Positions 41,451 through 51,551 of a stretch of DNA of 64,000 bases are shown here, one piece after another. Both the position numbers and the translations under genes were made by a program. Location: the NCBI RefSeq assembly GCF_017347605.1, contig NZ_AP024484.1:434001-498000 (forward strand). Reading direction: 5' to 3'. Source of the DNA: Prevotella herbatica (GTDB taxonomy: Bacteria; Bacteroidota; Bacteroidia; Bacteroidales; Bacteroidaceae). The notes under the pieces were generated by a model. The model was not told where the DNA came from, searched no databases, and was given only the letters and a program-made list of their open reading frames with translations. Numbering within the stretch: the first letter of the stretch is position 1; each line of letters begins with the position of its first letter.

Positions 41451-42320
41451 ATGACTAACAAAGTACAAAATCTAATAACACGCACTATTACAGGTGCATT
41501 ATTTGTCACCATCATGGTTGTGGGATTCTTTAGTCCCAGAGCTATGGTGGCTCTTTTTGCTCTCATAACTGGTATGGCAGTATGGGAATATACAGGACTT
41601 GTAAACCAAAGAGAGAATATTAAGGTAAACAGATTCATATCAACAATAGCTGGTGTTTATTTTTTCATAGCAGTAGCAGCATTCAGAATTGGCATTGCGA
41701 CAAATTTCGTAATCTTCGTTCCGTATCTTCTGACAATTGTTTATCTGTTTATCAGCGAACTATATCTTAAACAGAAAGACCCCATAAACGATTGGGCATA
41801 CACTATGCTTGGACAAATGTATATTGCATTGCCTTTCTCGATGATAAACATACTTGGTTTTGAGGTTTCTGCTAACGGAAACGGTATCAGCTACAACATG
41901 TTAATACCATTATGCGTATTCATTTTTCTATGGCTCAACGATACTGGTGCATATTGCAGCGGTTCACTCTTCGGAAAACATAAACTATTTCCAAGAATTA
42001 GTCCGGCAAAAAGCTGGGAAGGCAGTATTGGAGGTGGCATACTTGTTATGATTGTTGCAGGAGTAATCGGCTATCTGACTAACGAAAACGGCGCATCAAC
42101 ATCACATTTATCTGTAATAGGATGGATTGGACTAGGACTCACAGTAGTCGTCTTCGGAACATTAGGTGATCTTGTAGAGAGCCTTTTCAAAAGAACTTTG
42201 AATATTAAGGACAGTGGAAATATTCTCCCCGGACACGGAGGAATGCTAGACCGCTTTGATTCATCATTGATGGCGATTCCAGCAGTTGTAATATACCTCT
42301 ATACAATACAGATTTTCTAA
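41451..42320 (+). CDS. cdsA: Phosphatidate cytidylyltransferase CdsA
   Basis: 289 residues with about eight membrane helices. The full CDP-diglyceride synthase signature is near the C-terminus: SLFKRTLNIKDSGNILPGHG followed by GMLDRFDS. It makes CDP-diacylglycerol from phosphatidate and CTP for phospholipid synthesis in the inner membrane. It follows ftsH by 17 bp. The GH5 gene 20 bp downstream is not functionally related and may be read through from this operon. Confidence 0.92.
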   Translation: MTNKVQNLITRTITGALFVTIMVVGFFSPRAMVALFALITGMAVWEYTGLVNQRENIKVNRFISTIAGVYFFIAVAAFRIGIATNFVIFVPYLLTIVYLFISELYLKQKDPINDWAYTMLGQMYIALPFSMINILGFEVSANGNGISYNMLIPLCVFIFLWLNDTGAYCSGSLFGKHKLFPRISPAKSWEGSIGGGILVMIVAGVIGYLTNENGASTSHLSVIGWIGLGLTVVVFGTLGDLVESLFKRTLNIKDSGNILPGHGGMLDRFDSSLMAIPAVVIYLYTIQIF

Positions 42321-42340
42321 ACAAAATCAAATACCATACG

Positions 42341-43294
42341 ATGAAAAAATACCTATTAACCTTATTAACTGTATTCTGCCTTTCCCCATCCTTTGCCACT
42401 AATCCTGTAAAAGAATGGGGACAATTGCAAGTAAAGGGTGCGCAGTTGTGTGATAACAATGGCGACCCAGTGGTATTACGAGGTGTAAGTCTTGGTTGGC
42501 ACAATCTATGGCCGCGCTTCTATAACACAAAAGCCATAAAATGGTTGAAAGATGACTGGCACGCCAATATTATCCGAGCTGCTATGGGAATACAGATAGA
42601 AGATAACTATCTGGACAATCCAGAATTCGCAATGAAATGCATGTCTCCGGTAATAGAATCAGCAATCAAGAACGGTGTATATGTAATCATTGACTGGCAT
42701 GCACACACGATGCATACAAAAGAGGCTACAACGTTTTTCACCAATATGGCAAAGAAATACGGAAAGTATCCTAACGTTATCTACGAGCTATATAACGAAC
42801 CCGTTGGAGACAATTGGGACAGCTTAAAGGTGTATGGCAAAACAATAATTACAGCAATCAGACAATATGATCCCGATAATATCATCCTAATGGGTTGTCC
42901 ACACTGGGATCAGGACATAGACATTGTTGCAGCAAGTCCAATAGAGGGAGTTAGCAACGTTATGTACACAGTACATTTTTATGCAGCTACTCACAAAGAC
43001 TTTCTGCGTAACAAAATGAAAGCAGCTGTTGAGGGTGGATTACCTGTTTTCGTCAGTGAATGTGCTGGTATGGAAGCTTCAGGAGACGGTCCTCTGAATA
43101 CGGAAGAATGGCAGAAATGGATTGATCTTATGGAAAATCTAAAAATCAGTTGGATAAACTGGTCTATTTCTGATAAGAACGAAACATGTTCTATGTTGCT
43201 ACCAAGGGCTAAATCAGAAGGAAATTGGACTAATGATATTATAAAGCCTTATGGTAAAAAGGTAAGGGATTATCTACGTGAATATAATAAATAA
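42341..43294 (+). CDS. GH5 family glycoside hydrolase (cellulase-like)
   Basis: 317 residues with signal peptide (CLSPSFA). A single GH5 catalytic domain: VLRGVSLGWHNLW, IIRAAMGIQ, VIIDWHAHT, acid/base Glu in YELYNEPVGDNW (near 152), HFYAATHK, nucleophile Glu in VFVSECAG (near 234), ISWINWSISDK. It resembles GH5_2 endoglucanases that cut beta-1,4-glucan, probably in the periplasm or at the surface. No carbohydrate-binding module and no SusCD pair lies nearby. With the pectinesterase at 51552 it fits a plant-fibre diet. Confidence 0.82.
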   Translation: MKKYLLTLLTVFCLSPSFATNPVKEWGQLQVKGAQLCDNNGDPVVLRGVSLGWHNLWPRFYNTKAIKWLKDDWHANIIRAAMGIQIEDNYLDNPEFAMKCMSPVIESAIKNGVYVIIDWHAHTMHTKEATTFFTNMAKKYGKYPNVIYELYNEPVGDNWDSLKVYGKTIITAIRQYDPDNIILMGCPHWDQDIDIVAASPIEGVSNVMYTVHFYAATHKDFLRNKMKAAVEGGLPVFVSECAGMEASGDGPLNTEEWQKWIDLMENLKISWINWSISDKNETCSMLLPRAKSEGNWTNDIIKPYGKKVRDYLREYNK

Positions 43295-43298
43295 AGGC

Positions 43299-43323
43299 TT
43301 GCTTAATCTTTATGATTAAGCAA
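43299..43323. terminator. Bidirectional terminator between GH5 and lpxB genes
   Basis: TTGCTTAATC and GATTAAGCAA, perfect 10-bp arms around TTTAT, between two convergent genes only 8 bp apart; the hairpin overlaps the last codons of lpxB. Confidence 0.65.
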
Positions 43324-44469
43324 ATCAACCATAATACGGGCGGCATTATCTGGAGCGATAGTGTCGCCTAGTTTTTTATACACCTCTTCATAATCATCGA
43401 GCATCTTCTGTCGTCCCTCTCCACCAGGAAGAATATGACCAAGCTCTTCTGATATATTTGATACAGAGAAACGATCAGCAAATAGTTCCTTCACAATTTC
43501 CTTATCAGCGATAAGATTTACAAGAGAGATATATTTGCACTTTATTATATGATTAAATCCAAAACGTATCAAATGCGGAACAGGAGTTTCATAACATACA
43601 ACTTGTGGAACACCAAACATCGCTGTTTCAAGAGTCGCAGTACCACTTGTAACTAGAGCTGCTACAGAATGTTTCAACAATGGATAAGTTTCATTATCAA
43701 CTATTTTGATTTTAAAATCGCCACAGTCTTTTATCCCATCAAGTACCATGTCATAATATTCCCTATCAATTGAAGGAGCACCCGCAAGTACCATCTGATA
43801 CTTATCAGCATAGTTTACTGCCGACTGAATCATAGCTGGAAGGTTATCCTTTATTTCCTGTTTCCTACTACCCGCAAGCAATGCAATAATAGGTTTATCG
43901 GCAACTAGAGAATTCCTGTTATAAAAATCTTCCCTACTCTCTTTGTACTCATTTTTAAACCTATTTACCTCGTCTGCAGTAGGATTACCAACATAATGTA
44001 TTTTGTAATTATGTTTTTGTTCAAAAAATGGTATTTCAAAAGGCAATATAGAGAATAGTTCTGTGATATCTCTTCGTATAGATTTTATTCGCCATTCCTT
44101 CCAAGCCCATATCTTAGGTGATATATAATAGTAAGCAGGTATTTTAGTGTTTGCCTTAAGATATTTTGCTATATCAAGATTAAATCCAGCATAGTCTACA
44201 AGTATTACAACATCAGGATTCCAAGCTACTATATCCTTTTTGCACAATGCCATATTGCGGAATATTGTGCGCAGATGCAAAAGTACAGGAATGAATCCCA
44301 TATAAGCAAGTTCCTTATAATGCTTTACACGAGTGCCTCCAACAGCAGACATCATATCTCCACCGAAAAATCTAAACTCGGCATTGCTGTCATGTTTTTT
44401 CAACGACATCATCAAATGTGATGCATGAAGGTCTCCACTAGCTTCACCAACAATAATGTAATACTTCAT
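43303..44469 (-). CDS. lpxB: Lipid-A-disaccharide synthase LpxB
   Basis: 388 residues with the LpxB pattern: IVGEASGDLHASHLM at the N-terminus, FFGGDMMSAVGG, YYISPKIWAWKEWRIK, ILPFEIPFFEQ, LLAGSRKQEIKDNLP and SGTATLETAMFGVPQVVCY. It joins UDP-2,3-diacylglucosamine and lipid X in lipid A synthesis, as a peripheral membrane enzyme. It follows surE by 14 bp; the surE-lpxB pair is typical of Bacteroidota. Confidence 0.93.
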   Translation of the reverse strand: MKYYIIVGEASGDLHASHLMMSLKKHDSNAEFRFFGGDMMSAVGGTRVKHYKELAYMGFIPVLLHLRTIFRNMALCKKDIVAWNPDVVILVDYAGFNLDIAKYLKANTKIPAYYYISPKIWAWKEWRIKSIRRDITELFSILPFEIPFFEQKHNYKIHYVGNPTADEVNRFKNEYKESREDFYNRNSLVADKPIIALLAGSRKQEIKDNLPAMIQSAVNYADKYQMVLAGAPSIDREYYDMVLDGIKDCGDFKIKIVDNETYPLLKHSVAALVTSGTATLETAMFGVPQVVCYETPVPHLIRFGFNHIIKCKYISLVNLIADKEIVKELFADRFSVSNISEELGHILPGGEGRQKMLDDYEEVYKKLGDTIAPDNAARIMVDLLNHKD

Positions 44470-44483
44470 AACAAAACTTTTAT

Positions 44484-45254
44484 TTAAAGTCCCCAGCTAT
44501 TAAGTTTATCAATAATCTCGTAATCAGTTACATCAATTTTCGTAGGAGTTATAGCAACATATCCATTATTGACAGCCCACTGATCCCCATCCTCTGCATC
44601 AGGTTCATCGTTACGATACTCTCCTACTACCCAATAATAATCATATCCACGTGGATGACGTTCCTTTACGATTTCGTTAACCCATTGTCCCATGGTCATT
44701 CGACATATCTTAGTACCCTTGAAAGGAGGCATTTCTGGGAAATTAACGTTAAGGCATATTCCCTTTGGCAATCCCTCTGCAAGTACCTTGTCAACAATCT
44801 TACAAACATCATCTTTCAGATATCCCAATTCAGCCTCTGTATCATAGTTACATGAAGAGAAAGCTATAGACGGAATATATTTCATACATCCCTCAAGAGC
44901 CACTCCCATCGTTCCTGAATAATGATTGTTAACTGTAGAATTATCACCATGATTGATACCACCTATAACAAGATCAGGAATTCTGCCACCACATAATTCT
45001 GAGATAGCAATTTTTACACAGTCTACTGGCGTTCCGTTGCAAGACCAAATCTCAACATCTCCCATATTATGGCGACGTTTGAGCCTCAATGGTGTTGTTG
45101 CAGAGAAAGCACAAGAAAATCCAGAGCGTGCTGATTCAGGTGCGCAAACTATCAAATCAGCCTTATCTTTAAGAAAAGAAACTAGAGTTTTGATACCATT
45201 TGCATGATATCCATCATCATTTGAAATAAGTATTAATGGACGGCAATTATTCAT
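44484..45254 (-). CDS. surE: 5'/3'-nucleotidase SurE
   Basis: 256 residues. Metal-binding ISNDDGYHANG at the N-terminus, VCAPESARSGFSCAFS, VKIAISEL, DLVIGGINHGDNST with the third metal ligand, and YSGTMGVALEG. It removes phosphate from nucleoside monophosphates and is linked to stress survival. First gene of the surE-lpxB unit; promoter -7 at 45276-45283. Confidence 0.93.
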   Translation of the reverse strand: MNNCRPLILISNDDGYHANGIKTLVSFLKDKADLIVCAPESARSGFSCAFSATTPLRLKRRHNMGDVEIWSCNGTPVDCVKIAISELCGGRIPDLVIGGINHGDNSTVNNHYSGTMGVALEGCMKYIPSIAFSSCNYDTEAELGYLKDDVCKIVDKVLAEGLPKGICLNVNFPEMPPFKGTKICRMTMGQWVNEIVKERHPRGYDYYWVVGEYRNDEPDAEDGDQWAVNNGYVAITPTKIDVTDYEIIDKLNSWGL

Positions 45255-45275
45255 ATTTAACTTTTAAGTTTGGCA

Positions 45276-45333
45276 CAAAAGTACTAAAAAAAGGTTTAAT
45301 TCTAGTATTTCTCGCATAAAATATGTAACTTTG
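45276..45333. promoter_or_regulatory. Divergent promoters of surE-lpxB and parA
   Basis: Minus-strand -7 TACTTTTG at 45276-45283, 22 bp before surE. Plus-strand -7 TAACTTTG at 45326-45333, 24 bp before parA. Both fit the Bacteroidota consensus; clear -33 elements are lacking. No parS palindrome was seen here. Confidence 0.55.
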
Positions 45334-45356
45334 CGGTCAAATCAACTTTTTTCGAA

Positions 45357-46121
45357 ATGGGAAAAATAATCGCTTTAGCTAACCAAAAGGGCGGCGTGGG
45401 CAAGACCACTACGACCATAAACCTTGCAGCATCACTTGCTACATTAGAGAAAACAGTTCTCGTAGTAGACGCAGACCCACAGGCAAATGCATCCAGTGGC
45501 TTAGGAGTGGACATTAAAGAAGTTGACTGCTCCCTATATGAATGTATTATTGACCACGCTGATGTGCGTGATGCCATCTATACCACAGACATCAACGGTT
45601 TGGATATAATACCAAGCCATATTGATTTGGTAGGTGCTGAAATTGAGATGCTCAATCTAGAAAACAGAGAAAAGGTTTTGAAAAACTTACTTGACCCTAT
45701 TAGTAAGGAATATGACTACATTCTTATTGACTGTAGCCCTTCATTAGGTCTAATTACTGTAAACGCACTCACTGCAGCTAATTCAGTTGTTATTCCCGTT
45801 CAGTGTGAATATTTTGCACTTGAAGGTATCAGCAAGCTCCTTAATACGATTAAGATTATTAAGAGCAAACTGAATCAGGACTTAGAGATTGAAGGATTTG
45901 TACTCACCATGTATGACAGTCGTCTACGCCTTGCAAACCAGATATATGATGAGGTGAAACGCCACTTCCAGGAATTAGTATTTAAAACTGTTATTCAGCG
46001 TAACGTGAAACTCAGTGAAAGCCCTAGTCACGGACTTCCTGTAATTCTATACGATGCTGAATCTACAGGAGCTAAGAATCATCTGGCACTTGCAAAAGAA
46101 ATAATAAACAAGAACTCATAA
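45357..46121 (+). CDS. parA: Chromosome partitioning ATPase ParA (Soj)
   Basis: 254 residues. Deviant Walker A NQKGGVGKTTTTINLA at the N-terminus, DADPQANASSGLGV, and YILIDCSPSLGLITVNAL (Walker B). It is a nucleoid-bound ATPase that, with ParB, segregates origins. 59 bp precede parB. Length and lack of an N-terminal DNA-binding domain fit chromosomal type Ib ParA. Confidence 0.93.
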   Translation: MGKIIALANQKGGVGKTTTTINLAASLATLEKTVLVVDADPQANASSGLGVDIKEVDCSLYECIIDHADVRDAIYTTDINGLDIIPSHIDLVGAEIEMLNLENREKVLKNLLDPISKEYDYILIDCSPSLGLITVNALTAANSVVIPVQCEYFALEGISKLLNTIKIIKSKLNQDLEIEGFVLTMYDSRLRLANQIYDEVKRHFQELVFKTVIQRNVKLSESPSHGLPVILYDAESTGAKNHLALAKEIINKNS

Positions 46122-46180
46122 ATTCTTTAATGATGATTGAATGAACATCGTCATCAATTAATAACACATCATAAGAAGAA

Positions 46181-47071
46181 ATGGCTGTACATAAAAAATT
46201 CAACGCACTCGGAAGAGGACTTGACGCACTGATATCAACAGATGCTGTGCGCACTCAGGGTTCTTCTACCATCAACGAGATTGCTATAGACCAAATAGAA
46301 GCTAATCCTAATCAGCCTCGCCGTGAATTTGACGACGAAGCACTGCATGAATTGGCAGTAAGCATAAGAGAAATTGGTATTATCCAACCTATCACACTAA
46401 GACAAATAACTGAGAACAAATTTCAGATTATTGCTGGTGAGAGAAGATGGAGAGCTTCTCAACTTGCAGGACTTAGAGCTATTCCAGCATACATCCGTAC
46501 GATAAAAGACGAGAATGTTATGGAAATGGCACTCGTTGAGAATATCCAACGTGAAGACCTGAATGCTGTCGAAATTGCACTTGCATACGAGCATCTAATG
46601 GAAGGTAGCGGAATGACACAGGAAAAAGTTTCTGAACGTGTCGGAAAAAGCCGTACAGCAATAACCAACTATCTTAGATTATTAAAACTTCCTGCACAAG
46701 TACAGATGGCTTTGCAGAAGAAGGAAATTGATATGGGACATGCACGAGCATTGCTTGCTATTGATAGTCCTGCATTACAAATAAAACTTTTCAAGGAAAT
46801 ACAAAAAAACGGATACTCAGTAAGAAAAGTAGAAGAACTTGTTCAGGCCTTAAAGAATGGAGAAGATATTGAAAGCGGCAAGAAGAAAATCATTGCACGC
46901 AGTCAATTGCCTGAAGAGTTCAATGAACTGAAAACACGTCTTGCTTCGTTTCTCAATACAAAAGTTCAAATGACTTGTTCGCCAAAAGGAAAGGGAAAAA
47001 TTAGCATTCCTTTTGCAAATGAAGAAGAACTGGAACGGATCATGAACGTTTTCGACAAACTGAAAGATTAA
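46181..47071 (+). CDS. parB: Chromosome partitioning protein ParB
   Basis: 296 residues. The N-terminal KFNALGRGLDALI links to ParA stimulation. The CTP-binding ParB/Srx fold has NPNQPRREFDDEALHELAVS and IAGERRWRASQLAGL. A helix-turn-helix lies in MTQEKVSERVGKSRTAITNY, and a C-terminal dimer domain ends the protein. It loads at parS and spreads as a clamp. Only one base separates it from the next gene. Confidence 0.93.
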   Translation: MAVHKKFNALGRGLDALISTDAVRTQGSSTINEIAIDQIEANPNQPRREFDDEALHELAVSIREIGIIQPITLRQITENKFQIIAGERRWRASQLAGLRAIPAYIRTIKDENVMEMALVENIQREDLNAVEIALAYEHLMEGSGMTQEKVSERVGKSRTAITNYLRLLKLPAQVQMALQKKEIDMGHARALLAIDSPALQIKLFKEIQKNGYSVRKVEELVQALKNGEDIESGKKKIIARSQLPEEFNELKTRLASFLNTKVQMTCSPKGKGKISIPFANEEELERIMNVFDKLKD

Positions 47072-47072
47072 T

Positions 47073-47786
47073 ATGTCTGTGAAGATACCTTCATTTATAA
47101 TCATATCTGCTGCGATATTCGCTATGCCGTTCTCTGCTAAAGCACAGAATGTAAAGAATCGTATCGTTGTTCCCGATACTGCGAGTATCAAAGCTACAGA
47201 TGCACTTACTCACAAAGATAGCCTTACGCTAGTGTCTAGCGACACAAAAAAGGTCAAGAAACAAAAGCGTGACTGGGCTACATGGCGTCCTGAACCAAAG
47301 AGGGCATTATGGCTAGCTCTTGTATTGCCTGGAGCTGGGCAGATTTACAACCGCAAATTCTGGAAACTACCTATCATTTACGGAGGAATAGTAGGATGCG
47401 TTTACGCTATGAAATGGAACAATCAGATGTATCATGATTATTCTCAGGCATATCTGGACATAATGGATAATGACCCTAATACAGCCAGCTATAATCAGTT
47501 TATGCATCTCGGCGCAAAAATAACAAACGAAAACCTCGCTACATATCAAAATCTTTTCAAAAATCGAAAAGACCGCTTCCGTCGTTGGAGAGACATGAGT
47601 TTCTTCGTATTAGTAGGCGTTTATGCGCTTTCTGTAATTGACGCATACGTTGATGCATCATTATCAGAATTTGATATATCAAACGATCTCAGTCTCAGTG
47701 TTGAGCCTGCTATCATAAATACTGACAACAACCGAAATCCTCTCACTTCAGGTGGTATAGGCGTGCACTGCAGCCTAAACTTCTAA
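47073..47786 (+). CDS. DUF5683 domain protein
   Basis: 237 residues with signal peptide (AKAQN). A basic linker is followed by the family core WATWRPEPKRALWLALVLPG, then AGQIYNRKFWKLPIIYGG (membrane segment) and a second hydrophobic region (FFVLVGVYALSVIDAYVDA). It is conserved directly after parAB and before the lytic transglycosylase in Bacteroidota; the role is unknown, presumably envelope-associated. Confidence 0.82.
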   Translation: MSVKIPSFIIISAAIFAMPFSAKAQNVKNRIVVPDTASIKATDALTHKDSLTLVSSDTKKVKKQKRDWATWRPEPKRALWLALVLPGAGQIYNRKFWKLPIIYGGIVGCVYAMKWNNQMYHDYSQAYLDIMDNDPNTASYNQFMHLGAKITNENLATYQNLFKNRKDRFRRWRDMSFFVLVGVYALSVIDAYVDASLSEFDISNDLSLSVEPAIINTDNNRNPLTSGGIGVHCSLNF

Positions 47787-47831
47787 AGTAAGTTGAGAAG
47801 AGAAAACATCATATATGACAAAAAATAAGTA

Positions 47832-49187
47832 ATGAAGAAAATCTATTTATTCACCATCACCCTACTCTTTGCCGGAAACTGTGCAATGCAGGCGCAAGTT
47901 GAAAAGGATGATAATAAAAAAGAAACGGAGATTACCGTTAAAGATGCACAAGGAAAGCAAGTAACCATAGACCTTCCAGAGGCCATGACACAAGAACTTG
48001 ACAGTTTGATGCATCTCTACAACACAAAGAATTATCTCAAACCTGATACAAACTGTAACATGCCGGATGTTAATCCTGTATATGATAAAGCCATTTACAT
48101 GAAACGACTTAGCATGTTACCTACTGTAATAGAAATGCCGTACAATGATGTTGTGCAAACATTCATTGATAGATACAGCGGTCATCTACGTAATTCAGTT
48201 AGTTATATGTTGGGAGCTCAGAATTTCTACATGCCTATCTTTGAAGAGGCACTAGATACTTATGGTCTTCCGCTCGAACTAAAATATCTTCCTGTAATAG
48301 AATCTGCACTTAATCCATGTGCTGTTTCTAGAGTTGGAGCAACAGGTCTGTGGCAGTTTATGCTAAAGACAGCAAAGCGTTACGGACTAACAGTTAACTC
48401 TCTTGTTGACGAGCGACGCGACCCTATAAAATCTTCTTATGCAGCAGCTCACTATCTCAGCGACCTATATAAACTATATGGCGACTGGAATCTTGTAATA
48501 GCAGCATATAATTGTGGTCCTGACAAAATAAATAAAGCCATACACCGTTCAAAACAAAACGACTATTGGCAGATTTATCCTTATCTTCCAGACGAAACTA
48601 AGGGATATGTTCCTGCTTTCATCGCAGCGAACTACATCATGAACTACTATTGTGATCACAATATATGTCCAATGACTTCAGAACTTCCAGAGAAGACCGA
48701 TACCATATTAGTAAATAAAGATATAAACTTTGAACAGATTTCGCATGTTCTAGGTATAAACATTGACCAGATAAGGGCTTTGAATCCACAATATCGTCAT
48801 GATTTGGTTAACGGAAGCTGGCGTCCATCTGCGTTAAGATTGCCAACATTGATGATTACAAAATTCATTGATAACGAAGATTCTATTTACGCATACAAGC
48901 CAGAAGAAATGGCTAGCAAGCGTACAGAGGTAGAGGTTAACAATGAAGAACCTGTCGTTACAAAAAGCCGTTCATACAGTCGACACAAAAGCTATTCCAG
49001 ATCAAGCAAATATACAAGAAAGAAGAAAAACAAGCGTAAACATGCAAGCAAAAGCGTTACCATTGGTGACGGCGATACGCTTTCTGAAATCGCAGAAAAA
49101 CATAATACAACTGTTTCTAAGCTAAAGAAACTGAATGGTATTAATGGCAGTAGTATACGTGCTGGAAAGAAAATCAAAGTTAAGTAA
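47832..49187 (+). CDS. mltD: Membrane-bound lytic murein transglycosylase (MltD-like) with LysM
   Basis: 451 residues with signal peptide. The SLT domain has catalytic Glu in YLPVIESALNP (near 155), SRVGATGLWQFM, YGLTVNSLVDERRDP and LVIAAYNCGPDKI. After a basic Ser/Arg/Lys-rich linker, one LysM domain (GDTLSEIAEKHNTTVSKL, IRAGKKIKVK) ends the protein. It cleaves glycan strands to 1,6-anhydro products. One C-terminal LysM is fewer than in many MltDs, but an extra LysM-like stretch (INFEQISHVLGINIDQIRAL) lies near 300. Confidence 0.85.
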   Translation: MKKIYLFTITLLFAGNCAMQAQVEKDDNKKETEITVKDAQGKQVTIDLPEAMTQELDSLMHLYNTKNYLKPDTNCNMPDVNPVYDKAIYMKRLSMLPTVIEMPYNDVVQTFIDRYSGHLRNSVSYMLGAQNFYMPIFEEALDTYGLPLELKYLPVIESALNPCAVSRVGATGLWQFMLKTAKRYGLTVNSLVDERRDPIKSSYAAAHYLSDLYKLYGDWNLVIAAYNCGPDKINKAIHRSKQNDYWQIYPYLPDETKGYVPAFIAANYIMNYYCDHNICPMTSELPEKTDTILVNKDINFEQISHVLGINIDQIRALNPQYRHDLVNGSWRPSALRLPTLMITKFIDNEDSIYAYKPEEMASKRTEVEVNNEEPVVTKSRSYSRHKSYSRSSKYTRKKKNKRKHASKSVTIGDGDTLSEIAEKHNTTVSKLKKLNGINGSSIRAGKKIKVK

Positions 49188-49202
49188 ATAAACGATACGA
49201 AT

Positions 49203-51485
49203 ATGGATGAGCATGATATGAAAGAGGCTGCACGTGAAGCTGCCGAAGATAAAATGATAACAGATGCTTTCCAGCATTTGCTTGACACCTATCTTGCGTC
49301 TCGACACAGGAAGAAAGTCGACATAATCACAAAAGCCTTTAATTTCGCCAGACAAGCTCACAAAGGTGTGAGAAGATTATCTGGTGAGCCATATATCATG
49401 CACCCTATTGCCGTTGCTCTTATTGCATGCGAAGAAATGGGACTCGGTTCAACAAGTATATGTTCAGCACTTCTGCACGATGTCGTAGAAGACACAGACT
49501 ATACCGTTGAGGACATTGAAAATATATTTGGAACCAAAATAGCACAGATTGTAGACGGTCTGACTAAAATCAGTGGTGGTATTTTCGGTGATAAGGCTTC
49601 TGCACAAGCTGAAAACTTTAAGAAACTATTGCTCACGATGAGCGATGATATTCGCGTGATTCTCATCAAAATTTGTGACCGTCTTCACAATATGAGAACT
49701 CTTGTTTCGCAACCAGCCAACAAACAATATAAGATTGCAGGCGAGACCTTATATATATATGCACCGCTGGCTAATCGTTTGGGACTTAATAAGATAAAGA
49801 CGGAACTTGAGGATTTAAGTTTTAAATACGAGCATCCTCAAGAATACAAAACTATACAAGATAAACTGGCTTCTACACGCGAACAGCGTGATATACTTTT
49901 TGCACAATTCACAGATCCAATACGTGAGGCTCTTGACAAGATTGGAGTACAATATCAAATCAAGGCTCGTGTAAAAAGTCCTTATTCTATTTGGAATAAG
50001 ATGCAGAATAAGCATGTAACATTTGAAGAAATCTATGATATCCTTGCTGTAAGAATAATTTTTGAACCTAAAATTCGTAAGGAAGAAATCAACGAATGTT
50101 TTAACATCTACGTTGCTATAAGCCGCATATACAAGAGTCATCCAGACAGATTGCGTGACTGGTTGAATCATCCTAAGGCTAACGGATATCAAGCACTCCA
50201 TGTAACTCTTATGAGTAAACAGGGCAGATGGATTGAGGTGCAAATCCGTTCAGATCACATGGACGAAGTTGCAGAACAAGGCTTTGCCGCTCATTGGAAA
50301 TATAAGGACGGTGCTGAATATACTGAGGACGAAGGAGAACTAAACAATTGGTTGGGAACAATCAAGGAGATTCTTGATGATCCACAGCCAGATGCAATGG
50401 ACTTCCTTGACAGTATAAAGTTAAACCTATACGCTTCTGAGATATTTGTATTTACACCTAAAGGCGAGATTAAAACAATGCCAGCAGGATGTACTGCACT
50501 TGACTTTGCATTCCAGATACACACATTCCTTGGAAGTCATTGTATCGGAGCAAAGGTTAATCATAAACTTGTACCTTTAAGTCACAAATTAAATAGTGGC
50601 GACCAAGTAGAAATACTCACAAGTAAGTCACAGCATGTGCAGCCTTCATGGATCAATTTCGTTTCTACCGCTAAAGCAAGAGCGAAGATACAGGCTATTC
50701 TGCGTCGTGACGACCGTGAAGTTCAGAAGAATGGAGAGAGCGTGCTAAATGCATGGCTCACAAACAACAGCTTAGAACTCACATCTTCTGTATTGGATAA
50801 GCTATGCGATTTCCATGATGTGCAGAAACCAGAAGACTTATTCCTTGCTCTTGGCGAAAAGAAAATTATATTAGGAGAAAGAGATCTTGACGAGTTGCTT
50901 GGTAAGGTTAAGAAAGAAATAACTAATTCTGGATGGCGCAAATATGTACCATTCCTCCACGGCAAGAAGGACGATAAGGATAAAGATGAAGAAGATGAAA
51001 TAAATAATCTGTTTATCGTTAACAAAGACTTCAAGAAAAAGAAGCCTGTAATCATTAGCGAAGAAACAATTAATATGTTTATATTCCCAGCCTGTTGCCA
51101 CCCTATACCTGGTGATGACATACTAGGATATATTGATAATAAGAACCATATCGAAATTCACAAGCGTGCATGTCCTGTAGCAAGCCGACTAAAATCTAGC
51201 TACGGCAATCGTATTCTTGATGCAAAATGGGATATGCATAAACAGATGTATTTTGATGCTACTATCGAGATAAGAGGTATTGACCGCAAAGGTATGCTTC
51301 AAGATGTAGCAGAAGTGATTTCTTCACGTATGAACCTTAACATTCATAAGGTTACTATCAATAGTGACGAAGGCATCTTTGATGGTAGTATTGAGGTTAA
51401 AGTACATGACAGAGACGAAGTAAGAGACATTATGGAAAACTTAAAAGATATAGATGATTTGCAGGAAGTAATGCAAATTATGTAA
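49203..51485 (+). CDS. rel: Bifunctional (p)ppGpp synthetase/hydrolase (Rel/SpoT)
   Basis: 760 residues. HD hydrolase domain (MHPIAVALIACEEMG, ALLHDVVEDTDY), synthetase domain (ARVKSPYSIWNKMQNKH, YDILAVRIIF, NGYQALHVTL), TGS domain (IFVFTPKGEIKTMPAG), a Cys/His segment (FPACCHPIPGDDILGYI) and a C-terminal ACT domain. Both catalytic centres look intact, so it should make and degrade the alarmone in the stringent response. It lies 15 bp after the lytic transglycosylase gene. Confidence 0.92.
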   Translation: MDEHDMKEAAREAAEDKMITDAFQHLLDTYLASRHRKKVDIITKAFNFARQAHKGVRRLSGEPYIMHPIAVALIACEEMGLGSTSICSALLHDVVEDTDYTVEDIENIFGTKIAQIVDGLTKISGGIFGDKASAQAENFKKLLLTMSDDIRVILIKICDRLHNMRTLVSQPANKQYKIAGETLYIYAPLANRLGLNKIKTELEDLSFKYEHPQEYKTIQDKLASTREQRDILFAQFTDPIREALDKIGVQYQIKARVKSPYSIWNKMQNKHVTFEEIYDILAVRIIFEPKIRKEEINECFNIYVAISRIYKSHPDRLRDWLNHPKANGYQALHVTLMSKQGRWIEVQIRSDHMDEVAEQGFAAHWKYKDGAEYTEDEGELNNWLGTIKEILDDPQPDAMDFLDSIKLNLYASEIFVFTPKGEIKTMPAGCTALDFAFQIHTFLGSHCIGAKVNHKLVPLSHKLNSGDQVEILTSKSQHVQPSWINFVSTAKARAKIQAILRRDDREVQKNGESVLNAWLTNNSLELTSSVLDKLCDFHDVQKPEDLFLALGEKKIILGERDLDELLGKVKKEITNSGWRKYVPFLHGKKDDKDKDEEDEINNLFIVNKDFKKKKPVIISEETINMFIFPACCHPIPGDDILGYIDNKNHIEIHKRACPVASRLKSSYGNRILDAKWDMHKQMYFDATIEIRGIDRKGMLQDVAEVISSRMNLNIHKVTINSDEGIFDGSIEVKVHDRDEVRDIMENLKDIDDLQEVMQIM

Positions 51486-51551
51486 AACGCAAACAACGAC
51501 CTTGTACCTTAAATAATAAGAGCTGATATATAATACTAAACAAACAAAACT

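Noticed and set aside
45255..45356. parS or replication origin near parAB
   Set aside because: No parS-like palindrome or DnaA-box cluster was recognised in the adjacent intergenic DNA.
50243..51121. Several minus-strand frames opposite rel (for example 49815-50243 and 50723-51121)
   Set aside because: They lie wholly within the well-supported rel gene and lack promoters or domains.
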